Shown one piece after another: positions 1-5,990 of a stretch of 6,293 bases of DNA. The stretch comes from CAIOZW01 sp049318845. Lineage in GTDB: Bacteria; Acidobacteriota; Blastocatellia; RBC074. Under the pieces are notes generated by a model. It ran no database searches, had not been told where the DNA came from, and saw only the letters and a list, made by a program, of their open reading frames with translations. Made by a program: the position numbers and the translations under genes. The stretch covers positions 1-6,293 of the forward strand of contig JBMOFH010000245.1 in NCBI GenBank assembly GCA_049318845.1. The letters run 5' to 3'. Position 1 is the stretch's first letter; the number at the start of each line of letters is the position of its first letter.

Positions 1-2
1 TC

Positions 3-989
3 CTCCATCCATTCCCGGCGGAAGCGCCACGCAACCGGCTGGGGCTGGCGCAGTGGCTTGCGGACGTGAAGAATCCGTTGACGGCGCGTGTGATCGTCAA
101 CCGGATCTGGCAGAGCTATTTTGGTCAGGGGCTGGTCACCTCGCCGGAGGATTTCGGGACGCGTTGTGAGACACCCTCCCATCCGGAGTTGCTCGATTGG
201 CTGGCAGTCGAATTCCGGGATGGTTCGGCAGGGAGTCCGGCGTGGAGTCTGAAGAGTATCCACCGGCGGATCGTCCTTTCGGCGACCTATCGCCAGTCGT
301 CGACTTTGACGCCGCGGCTTGAGGAGGTTGATCCGAACAACAGTTTGCTGGGACGGATGCCACGGGTGCGCGTCGAGGCGGAGATGGTCCGTGATTTGAC
401 GCTGGCGGCGAGTGGTCTGCTCAGTCGCAAGGTGGGAGGCCCGTCGGTCTTTCCGCCGATTCCGGACGGCGCAATGGCGGTCAGTTTCCGCAGTCGTTCG
501 GTCTGGGAGACGAGCAAGGGAGAGGATCGATACCGGCGTGGGCTGTATACTTTCTGGAAGCGGAGCGTCCCATATCCATCGATGTCGGTCTTTGACGCGC
601 CAAATGCCGATGTCGCCTGTACGAGGCGCGTCCGTTCAAATTCTCCGCTTCAGGCGCTGACGACACTCAACGATGCTGCATTTATGGAGGCGGCACAGGC
701 ACTGGGGCTCCGAATCTGGCGTCAGGGTGGGCCGGATGACGAGTCGCGAATCCGCTATGGGTTCCGGCTCTGCACGGGCCGTTCTCCTGACGGCTTCGAG
801 CTCAATCGGTTACAGGCGCTGCTGGAGAAGCAGCGAGGCCGGTTTGCGGGGGAGACAGCGGCGGCGGTCTATGTCGCCGCCTCAGATCTGAACAACCTGC
901 CCGGTGGGATCGACCTGCATCAACTGGCGTCGTGGACGATCGTCGCCCGAACGATGCTCAACCTTGACGAGACGATTACCAGGCAGTGA
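3..989 (+). CDS. DUF1553 (PSD1) planctomycete-type protein, 5' partial
   Basis: This is the C-terminal part of a large DUF1553 protein. The open frame runs in from the left edge, so the true start lies outside; the GTG at 66 is internal, because the frame upstream of it already encodes the family's APRNRLGLAQWL block. Further family landmarks are NPLTARVIVNRIWQSYFGQG and SPEDFG (72-155), SIHRRIVLSATYRQSS (255-302), the FWKRSVPYPSMSVFDAP block with RRVRSNSPLQALTTLND (550-675), and the C-terminal LNLDETITRQ, so the end is natural. Full-length relatives usually carry PSCyt (cytochrome c-like) and DUF1549 domains upstream, which would lie off the window. These proteins are abundant in Planctomycetota and are thought to be exported. 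Their biochemical role is not established, although they often sit in carbohydrate- or sulfatase-rich loci. The gene ends 11 nt before the DUF1501 gene, the usual partner, so the two are probably co-transcribed. Confidence 0.93.
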   Translation, partial: LHPFPAEAPRNRLGLAQWLADVKNPLTARVIVNRIWQSYFGQGLVTSPEDFGTRCETPSHPELLDWLAVEFRDGSAGSPAWSLKSIHRRIVLSATYRQSSTLTPRLEEVDPNNSLLGRMPRVRVEAEMVRDLTLAASGLLSRKVGGPSVFPPIPDGAMAVSFRSRSVWETSKGEDRYRRGLYTFWKRSVPYPSMSVFDAPNADVACTRRVRSNSPLQALTTLNDAAFMEAAQALGLRIWRQGGPDDESRIRYGFRLCTGRSPDGFELNRLQALLEKQRGRFAGETAAAVYVAASDLNNLPGGIDLHQLASWTIVARTMLNLDETITRQ

Positions 990-1000
990 GGTGACTGAAG

Positions 1001-2443
1001 ATGAACTATCGTGACGAGATCAGAGTCGAGACGAAGAGGATGGTCACCCGGCGCCATTTCTTTCGTGATTGCAGCGTCGGAATGGGTTCGCTGGCACTGG
1101 CTTCATTGCTGGGGGATCGATCGCTGGCCGCAGAGCGTGGCGCCAATCCACTCGCTCCGAAGAAGCCGCAATTTCCAGCCAGGGCGAAGCGTGTAATCTA
1201 CCTGTTTCAGGCGGGCGGACCATCGCAGCTCGAGATGTTCGACAACAAGCCGGGGCTGGCGAAGTTCAATGGCAAGCCGTGTCCACCGGAGCTATTGAAG
1301 GGGAAGACGCTCGCCTTCATCAAGCCGGACGCAGCGCTCTTCGCGACCGAGTTCAAGTTTGCGCGGCACGGCCAGTCGGGAGCGGAGATGAGCGAGGCGC
1401 TCGTCCATCTGCCGAAGGTGGCTGACCAGTTGACGATCATCAGGTCGATGATGACCGATGCGGTCAATCACGCGCCGGCGCAGATCATGATGCAGACGGG
1501 GAGCGTCCAGTTTGGGCGGCCAAGTTTTGGATCCTGGGTGACCTATGGGCTGGGTTCGGAGTCACAGGATCTGCCGGCATTTGTCGTCCTCTCGTCGGCA
1601 GGTGGGACGAGTGGCGGGTCGAGCCTCTGGGGAAGTGGTTTCCTGCCGAGTGTCTACCAGGGGGTACCGTTCCGTCGCGGGGGTGATCCGATACTTTCGC
1701 TGGCAAGTCCGCGCGGCGTGACGCGGGAGATGCAGCGAGACACGCTCGACGCGCTGAAGGATCTCAACTCGCACCTGCTCGACAAGACGGGTGATGACGA
1801 GATTGCGACGCGAATCAACTCGTTCGAGATGGCCTATCGGATGCAGGAGAGCGCACCGGAGCTGATGGACCTCGGCCGGGAGTCGAAGTCGACGCTCGAA
1901 CTGTATGGTGCTGAGCCGGGGAAGAACACCTACGCCAACAACTGCCTGCTCGCGCGGCGGTTGATCGAGCGTGGAGTCCGTTTTGTTCAGCTATATCACG
2001 AGGCGTGGGATCATCACGGCCAGGTTCACAAGGGAACGATTGCGCAGTGCAAGGAGACGGATCAGGCCAATATGGCGCTGCTGGTCGACCTGAAGCAGCG
2101 TGGACTGCTCGACGACACGATCGTCATCTGGGGTGGAGAGTTTGGGCGAACGCCGATGATTCAGGGAGAGCCGGACGGGAGCAACGCCCTCGGCCGCGAT
2201 CACCATAATCACGCCTTCACGATGTGGGTCGCCGGGGGCGGGTTCAAGCCCGGGATCACGCACGGCGAGACGGACGAGATCGGCTTCAACGTCGCTCGCG
2301 ACCCGGTACACGTTCACGATCTGCACGCGACGCTGCTCCATCTTCTCGGCTTCAATCACGAGAAGCTGACTTTCAGATCTCAGGGGCGTGATTTCCGGCT
2401 GACCGATGTCTTCGGAGTAGTCCAGGAAGCATTGCTCGCTTAA
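1001..2443 (+). CDS. Tat-exported DUF1501 family protein
   Basis: A complete 480-residue DUF1501 protein, a normal length for the family. A twin-arginine signal is visible: TRRHFF at residues 16-21, then a hydrophobic stretch at about 25-38, and a possible cleavage region near 42-45 (LAAE). Export by the Tat system in a folded state is inferred. Family motifs in order are AGGPSQLEMFDNKP (71-84), RHGQSG (122-127), YHEAWDHHG (332-340), GGEFGRTP (378-385), GRDHHNHAF (398-406) and HVHDLHAT (437-444). The His/Asp/Glu-rich motifs fit the metal-site layout of the alkaline phosphatase/sulfatase-like superfamily to which DUF1501 is related; catalytic activity is not proven. The ATG at 1001 has a GAGGTG Shine-Dalgarno that overlaps the stop of the preceding gene. 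The alternative ATG at 1040 would also keep the RR motif but has its purine run too close. Its partner is the DUF1553 gene just upstream. Confidence 0.95.
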   Translation: MNYRDEIRVETKRMVTRRHFFRDCSVGMGSLALASLLGDRSLAAERGANPLAPKKPQFPARAKRVIYLFQAGGPSQLEMFDNKPGLAKFNGKPCPPELLKGKTLAFIKPDAALFATEFKFARHGQSGAEMSEALVHLPKVADQLTIIRSMMTDAVNHAPAQIMMQTGSVQFGRPSFGSWVTYGLGSESQDLPAFVVLSSAGGTSGGSSLWGSGFLPSVYQGVPFRRGGDPILSLASPRGVTREMQRDTLDALKDLNSHLLDKTGDDEIATRINSFEMAYRMQESAPELMDLGRESKSTLELYGAEPGKNTYANNCLLARRLIERGVRFVQLYHEAWDHHGQVHKGTIAQCKETDQANMALLVDLKQRGLLDDTIVIWGGEFGRTPMIQGEPDGSNALGRDHHNHAFTMWVAGGGFKPGITHGETDEIGFNVARDPVHVHDLHATLLHLLGFNHEKLTFRSQGRDFRLTDVFGVVQEALLA

Positions 2444-2478
2444 GTGAGAGTGTGTGGAGGATGATGAGCGCGCGGGAA

Positions 2479-2510
2479 GGGTGATCGTTGATCGCCCCGC
2501 TTGTTTGTTT
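2479..2510 (+). terminator. Probable intrinsic terminator after the DUF1553-DUF1501 pair
   Basis: The arms GGGTGATC (2479-2486) and GATCGCCC (2490-2497) form an 8-bp stem with one T-G wobble and a GTT loop. A T-rich tail (TTGTTTGTTT, 2501-2510) follows after three bases. The site lies 35 nt beyond the DUF1501 stop. It separates that pair from the photolyase unit and argues against a photolyase start at the TTG at 2488, which lies in the hairpin loop. The tail is not pure T, so efficiency is uncertain. Confidence 0.6.
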
Positions 2511-2511
2511 C

Positions 2512-2531
2512 ATCCGGATACAGACCCGGAT
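2512..2531. repeat. Short perfect inverted repeat just upstream of the photolyase start
   Basis: ATCCGG (2512-2517) and CCGGAT (2526-2531) form a perfect 6-bp inverted repeat around an 8-nt spacer, ending 10 nt before the ATG at 2542. It could be an operator half-site pair, or an mRNA hairpin that occludes the only weak Shine-Dalgarno-like bases (GGA, 2528-2530). A 6-bp repeat can easily occur by chance, so the regulatory role is inference. Confidence 0.35.
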
Positions 2532-2541
2532 TCTATCAGCA

Positions 2542-4074
2542 ATGCCAGTTAATCGGCCATCAGTTCAAATCGTTTGGTTCAAGCGTGATCTGCGGACAGC
2601 GGATCATCTTCCACTGATCGAAGCGGCGAGACGTGGTCCGGTATTGCCACTCTACATAATCGAGCCGTCACTGATCAATGCACCCGATTTCGATTCGATC
2701 CACTGGAGCTTCATTCGTGAGAGTCTAGTTGACCTGCGTCAATCGCTCGCCCGGCTCGGTCAGCCACTGGTGGTGCGGGTTGGCGAAGTGCTTGCGGTTC
2801 TGGCAGATCTGGCACGAGAGTTTGATCTGACGATCTGGTCACACGAGGAGACAGGGAACTGGCGGACCTACCAGCGGGACCGCGAGGTTCGGCGCTGGAC
2901 GCGTCAGTCAGGGATTGGGCAGCACGAATTGCCTGCGAACGGGGTTGTCCGGCGGCTGGCCAGTCGAAACGATTGGGCGAGAATCTGGGAAGAGCGGATT
3001 GGGGTTCCGGTGCTGCCAGCGCCCCAGCGGTTGGATCCTTTGTTTCCCCTGGTCGATCCCGGAAATATTCCGACACACAAGGAGCTTGGGTTGCCGCCAG
3101 ACAGGCGGATCGTTGCCATACAACGCGGAGGTGAGCGGATTGCTGGAGAGGTGCTTCGTTCATTCCTCGATCAGCGTGGTATTGGTTATCGTGGAGGGAT
3201 TTCGAGCCCCCTGACGGCCGAGCAGGCTTGTTCGCGGTTCAGCCCATATCTGGCGTGGGGGAACCTCTCGACGCGCCAGGTAATGGCGGCGCTCCGCCAG
3301 CGGATGCGTGACGCTTCGCCGCGCTGGGCGGCGTCACTGCGTGCCTTTGAGTCGCGGCTGCATTGGCGTTGCCACTTTATGCAGAAGCTGGAGGATGAGC
3401 CACAGATCGAGTTTCGCAATTTCGTCCGGGCCTATGACGGACTTCGCGAGAATGAATTTGATGAGACACTGTTCGCGGCCTGGCAGCGGGGTGAGACTGG
3501 CTATCCGATGATCGATGCCAGTCTGCGAATGTTGATGGCGACGGGCTGGCTCAACTTCCGGATGCGTTCGATGGTCGTCGCCTTTGCCTCTTACGATCTC
3601 TGGCTTCACTGGCAGCGACCGGCGCACTGGCTGGCGCGACAGTTCCTCGACTATGAGCCGGGGATCCATTATCCACAGTTTCAGATGCAGTCTGGGACGG
3701 CCGGGCACGCGACCGTTCGTCTCTATAATCCAGTCAAGCAGGGATTGGATCATGATCCAACGGGCGAGTTTGTGCGGCGCTGGATTCCGGCGCTTCGCAG
3801 CGTGCCGACATCGTTCGTTCACGCACCGTGGTTACTGCCTCCTGAGCAGCAGGAGTCGCTCGGTTGCCTGATTGGGAAGGACTATCCGACACCAATCGTC
3901 GATCACCAGGAGGTCGCACGACAGGCCCGCGCGCGGATCGCACTTGTCCGTCGTGATCCGCGCCTGGTCGAAGAGGTGGCGGAGGTCTTTGCTCGTCATG
4001 GAAGTCGGCGGCGCGCGGGAGGAGCTGTGGCGACGCGACGCAGTCGAAACGATTCCCAGCTCAGTCTATTTTAG
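2542..4074 (+). CDS. Cryptochrome/photolyase family flavoprotein with C-terminal clamp-type motif
   Basis: A complete 510-residue member of the photolyase/cryptochrome family; photolyases use blue light and reduced FAD to split UV-induced pyrimidine dimers in DNA. The N-terminal alpha/beta DNA_photolyase domain starts with VQIVWFKRDLRTADH (residues 8-22) and runs to about 165. The helical FAD-binding domain covers about 220-460: SRFSPYLAWGNLS (231-243), HWRCHFMQKLEDEP (274-287), GYPMIDASLRML (320-331), TGWLNFRMRSMV (334-345), RLYNPVKQG (393-401) and the terminal YPTPIVDHQEVAR (448-460). At the flavin site the class I N...WQW pattern is replaced: H376, F380 and M382 occupy the positions of E. 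coli N378, W382 and W384 in an ungapped alignment. The protein ends in a basic, Gly/Ser/Arg-rich tail and QLSLF. The ATG at 2542 is preferred over an in-frame TTG at 2488, which lies in a terminator loop and would add 18 residues before the conserved fold; no strong ribosome site is seen. CPD repair, 6-4 repair or signalling cannot be told apart here. Downstream genes follow closely. Confidence 0.93.
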   Translation: MPVNRPSVQIVWFKRDLRTADHLPLIEAARRGPVLPLYIIEPSLINAPDFDSIHWSFIRESLVDLRQSLARLGQPLVVRVGEVLAVLADLAREFDLTIWSHEETGNWRTYQRDREVRRWTRQSGIGQHELPANGVVRRLASRNDWARIWEERIGVPVLPAPQRLDPLFPLVDPGNIPTHKELGLPPDRRIVAIQRGGERIAGEVLRSFLDQRGIGYRGGISSPLTAEQACSRFSPYLAWGNLSTRQVMAALRQRMRDASPRWAASLRAFESRLHWRCHFMQKLEDEPQIEFRNFVRAYDGLRENEFDETLFAAWQRGETGYPMIDASLRMLMATGWLNFRMRSMVVAFASYDLWLHWQRPAHWLARQFLDYEPGIHYPQFQMQSGTAGHATVRLYNPVKQGLDHDPTGEFVRRWIPALRSVPTSFVHAPWLLPPEQQESLGCLIGKDYPTPIVDHQEVARQARARIALVRRDPRLVEEVAEVFARHGSRRRAGGAVATRRSRNDSQLSLF

Positions 4075-4092
4075 TAATTGATTGGATTGAAA

Positions 4093-4530
4093 ATGGTCAA
4101 ATCGATATTTCTGCTGAATCTGGCGAGTACGTTCTTTATGGTTGGTCTGATCTGGTTTGTGCAGGTGGTCCATTATCCGCTCTTTGGTCAGGTCGGCCGG
4201 GATCTATTCCCTGGCTATGAGCTGGCCCATTCGCAGTTGACCTCGCTGGTTGTCATTCCGCCAATGCTGCTTGAATTGATGACGACGGGGCTATTACTGA
4301 TCGTGAGACCGTCGGGCATGAGCCTTCGTGAGGCGTGGCTTGGGGTGTTGTTGCTCGTGATAGTCTGGGGATCGACATTCTTTTTGCAGGTTCCACGCCA
4401 CGGGGAGCTGGCTGGTGGCTACGATCAGACGGCCCACGCCGCGCTGGTGACGACCAACTGGATTCGGACCGTGGCGTGGAGTCTGCGGGGTGGATTGCTG
4501 ATCCGGGTCGCGGCTGGTCTCATAAGCTGA
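4093..4530 (+). CDS. Small four-helix membrane protein of unknown function
   Basis: A 145-residue integral membrane protein that I cannot assign to a named family. Four hydrophobic segments are visible at about residues 5-27, 50-72, 80-100 and 120-142. Motif-like polar positions lie between or at the edges of the helices: VHYPLF (26-31) with H27, H46 in ELAHSQ, PPMLLEL (56-62), VPRHGEL (100-106) and NWIRTVAWSLRG (122-133). Histidines near membrane edges could suggest a cofactor or metal site, but that is speculation. The ATG at 4093 is chosen over an in-frame TTG at 4078 because it is the stronger codon and leaves an 18-nt gap after the photolyase stop. The gene sits between the intact photolyase and the DUF2256/split-photolyase genes, with 18-nt gaps on both sides, so it is almost certainly co-transcribed with them. 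That context suggests a role tied to light, redox or damage response, with no direct evidence. Confidence 0.85.
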   Translation: MVKSIFLLNLASTFFMVGLIWFVQVVHYPLFGQVGRDLFPGYELAHSQLTSLVVIPPMLLELMTTGLLLIVRPSGMSLREAWLGVLLLVIVWGSTFFLQVPRHGELAGGYDQTAHAALVTTNWIRTVAWSLRGGLLIRVAAGLIS

Positions 4531-4548
4531 AGGGGATGAATTTATTGA

Positions 4549-4707
4549 ATGAAAGCGATTAGAAAGGGCGATCTGCCGACAAAGATCTGCGCCGTTTGCG
4601 AGCGTCCGTTTGCGTGGCGTAAGAAGTGGCGTAAAGACTGGGAAGAGGTTCGGTATTGCAGCGATGCCTGCCGCCGGCAGCGAAATAGTAATGAAACTAA
4701 GAACTGA
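4549..4707 (+). CDS. DUF2256 small zinc-ribbon-like protein
   Basis: A 52-residue protein matching the DUF2256 pattern: a basic start with LPTKIC, then C14-x2-C17, the aromatic/basic core RPFAWRKKW (19-27), and YCSDACRRQR (36-45) supplying C37-x3-C41. The four cysteines are spaced like a zinc ribbon or treble clef; zinc binding and nucleic-acid or protein contact are inferred. Biochemical function is unknown. From memory, DUF2256 genes are frequent neighbours of cryptochrome/photolyase genes in bacteria, which fits here. The ATG at 4549 is the earliest possible start because an in-frame TGA immediately precedes it (4546-4548). An AAGGGG lies 13 nt upstream, rather far for a Shine-Dalgarno. 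The 3' end overlaps the FAD-domain gene by 17 bp in a different frame, which suggests translational coupling. Confidence 0.88.
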   Translation: MKAIRKGDLPTKICAVCERPFAWRKKWRKDWEEVRYCSDACRRQRNSNETKN

Positions 4708-5509
4708 ATTCAGGGACCGGAAAGAGATGATTGCCTGGTTGCGGGATACCTTTCCGGAAGCGGGCGCGGGCGATGAAGTCTCCGAGGCTGCAGAGTTGCG
4801 CGGTGGACGTCGGGCGGCCGAGGAGCTTTTGCGGCAGATCCGACCGGAGAAGTATGCGGCAACACGCAATTATCTGAAGGGGGCGGTAACGCGTCTCTCC
4901 GCCTATCTGCGCCACGGGGTGATTGGACTGGCCGAGGCTCGTCTGGCCGCGCTCAGGCTGGGAGGCGCGAAGGCAGAGAAGCTGGTAACAGAGCTGGCGT
5001 GGCGCGATTACTGGCAGCGTGTCTACGGTAAGCTCGGGCGGGGGATCTGGCTTGATCGTGAGTCGCCCAAGACCGGCTGGCGGGCGGTCGATTACGCCGA
5101 GGAGCTTCCGGCCGATATTTACGGGGGGCAAACCGGACTGGCCTGCATGGACGGATTTGCGGTCGAGCTGGGGCGGACGGGATATCTGCACAACCACGCA
5201 CGGATGTGGCTCGCAGCCTACGTCGTCCATTTTCGGCGGATTCGCTGGCAGGCCGGGGCGCGATGGTTTCTTGCGCACCTGCTCGATGGTGATCCGGCGA
5301 GCAACAACCTGTCATGGCAGTGGGTGGCGAGTACCTTCTCGTCGAAGCCCTACTATTTCAATCGCGACAATCTGGAACAGTTTACCGATGGAGTATATTG
5401 TCGTTCCTGTCAGTACTATCGGCAGGGATGCCCGTTTGAAGGGACATACGATGAGCTGCAGTTGAAGCTGTTTCCACGTTTGCCACTGGATTTGGGAGGT
5501 CGCCGATGA
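4691..5509 (+). CDS. Stand-alone photolyase FAD-binding domain (split photolyase, FAD subunit) with putative Fe-S cysteines
   Basis: A 272-residue protein consisting only of the photolyase/cryptochrome FAD-binding domain; the alpha/beta domain that normally precedes it is missing and appears to be encoded by the next gene. Landmarks are YAATRNYLKGAVTRLSAYLR (55-74), ELAWRDYW (101-108), TGLACMDGF (148-156), TGYLHNHARMWLAAYVVH (163-180), LLDGDPASNNLSWQW (197-211) and KPYYFNRDNL (219-228). N205, W209 and W211 match E. coli N378, W382 and W384, so the flavin pocket looks canonical. C152 plus the C-terminal trio C237-x2-C240-x6-C247 (followed by PF) resemble the four [4Fe-4S] ligands of FeS-type bacterial photolyases. 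The ATG at 4691 is chosen because it gives a short lead to the domain and a 17-bp overlap with DUF2256; starts at 4610 (TTG) and 4664 would lie deep inside that gene. No Shine-Dalgarno is seen at 4691, consistent with coupling. Whether it repairs DNA alone or with its neighbour is unknown. Confidence 0.9.
   Translation: MKLRTEFRDRKEMIAWLRDTFPEAGAGDEVSEAAELRGGRRAAEELLRQIRPEKYAATRNYLKGAVTRLSAYLRHGVIGLAEARLAALRLGGAKAEKLVTELAWRDYWQRVYGKLGRGIWLDRESPKTGWRAVDYAEELPADIYGGQTGLACMDGFAVELGRTGYLHNHARMWLAAYVVHFRRIRWQAGARWFLAHLLDGDPASNNLSWQWVASTFSSKPYYFNRDNLEQFTDGVYCRSCQYYRQGCPFEGTYDELQLKLFPRLPLDLGGRR
5494..5500 (+). promoter_or_regulatory. Ribosome binding site inside the FAD-domain gene
   Basis: GGGAGGT lies 5 nt before the ATG at 5506, within the last codons of the FAD-domain gene. 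It fixes the start of the alpha/beta-domain gene. With the ATGA overlap (stop TGA 5507-5509), it indicates deliberate translation of the two halves as separate, coupled polypeptides rather than a frameshifted fusion. Confidence 0.75.
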
Positions 5510-5970
5510 GTGGAGTGCTGGTCTGGATTCACGGGGATTGTCTCGATCCGCAAGGTCCGGCGATCAAGGCTCACCCTGATCGACCGCGCGTATTCGTCTT
5601 CGATGACCGGGTTATTGAGCGGTACCGGGTGAGTCTGAAGCGGATCGTTTTTATCTACGAGTGCCTGCTTGAGATCGAGGGGATCGAGATTCGGCGCGGA
5701 GAGATCGTCAGCGAGCTGGTGGCAGCGGCGGCGGAGCACGAAGCGAGGATAGTGGTAACGGTCGAGAGTGTCGCACCGCGGTTTGCCTCGATCTGTCAGG
5801 AATTGCGGCGTCGGCATGGGCTCGTAGTTGAAGTGCTGCCGCTCGAACCATTCGTCAGTCTGGCGAAAGGCGAGGCGGAGCGGCTCGATCTGAAACGGTT
5901 CAGCCGTTACTGGCAGCCGATCAAGCGACGCGCGCTGAGCCTCAATCGTTCGTTCGATGAGCTTATATAA
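5506..5970 (+). CDS. Stand-alone photolyase alpha/beta (N-terminal, antenna-type) domain protein
   Basis: A 154-residue protein resembling only the N-terminal Rossmann-like DNA_photolyase domain. It opens with a beta strand and a degenerate version of the photolyase start (GVLVWIHGDCLDPQGPAI, residues 3-20, where ordinary photolyases have W-F-R-R-D-L-R). A second strand follows at RPRVFVFDD (26-34), then the SLKRIVFIYECLLEI helix (43-57), IEIRRGE (60-66), a helix and strand with ARIVVTVES (80-88), and PRFASICQELRRRHGLVVEVLP (91-112). The fold order and the 'helix, strand, RxGE, helix, strand' rhythm match photolyases; the Arg residues of the canonical opening are lost. In ordinary enzymes this domain binds an antenna pigment such as a folate or deazaflavin; no pigment can be read from the sequence. 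It overlaps the FAD-domain gene by ATGA, so it is probably the missing half of that protein. The assignment is based on pattern, and divergence is high. Confidence 0.75.
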   Translation: MSGVLVWIHGDCLDPQGPAIKAHPDRPRVFVFDDRVIERYRVSLKRIVFIYECLLEIEGIEIRRGEIVSELVAAAAEHEARIVVTVESVAPRFASICQELRRRHGLVVEVLPLEPFVSLAKGEAERLDLKRFSRYWQPIKRRALSLNRSFDELI

Positions 5971-5990
5971 AAAAGTGGAGGAAGACAGGA

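Noticed and set aside
2488..2541. In-frame TTG start extending the photolyase by 18 residues
   Set aside because: The TTG lies in the loop of the probable terminator hairpin, no ribosome site precedes it, and the added residues come before the conserved start of the photolyase fold.
2961..4054. 14-bp direct repeat CAGTCGAAACGATT at 2961-2974 and 4041-4054, both encoding S-R-N-D inside the photolyase gene
   Set aside because: It is a short, isolated match with different flanks and no sign of duplication or mobile-element ends. Coincidence is the simplest reading.
4536..4562. Short frame MNLLNESD before DUF2256
   Set aside because: It is only eight codons, the AAGGGG directly abuts its ATG, and the DUF2256 frame explains the region better.
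4610..4690. Longer FAD-domain protein starting at TTG 4610 or ATG 4664
   Set aside because: This stretch is fully accounted for by the DUF2256 gene in another frame, with its conserved cysteines. The extra residues look like an arbitrary out-of-frame reading, and 4691 gives a natural operon overlap.
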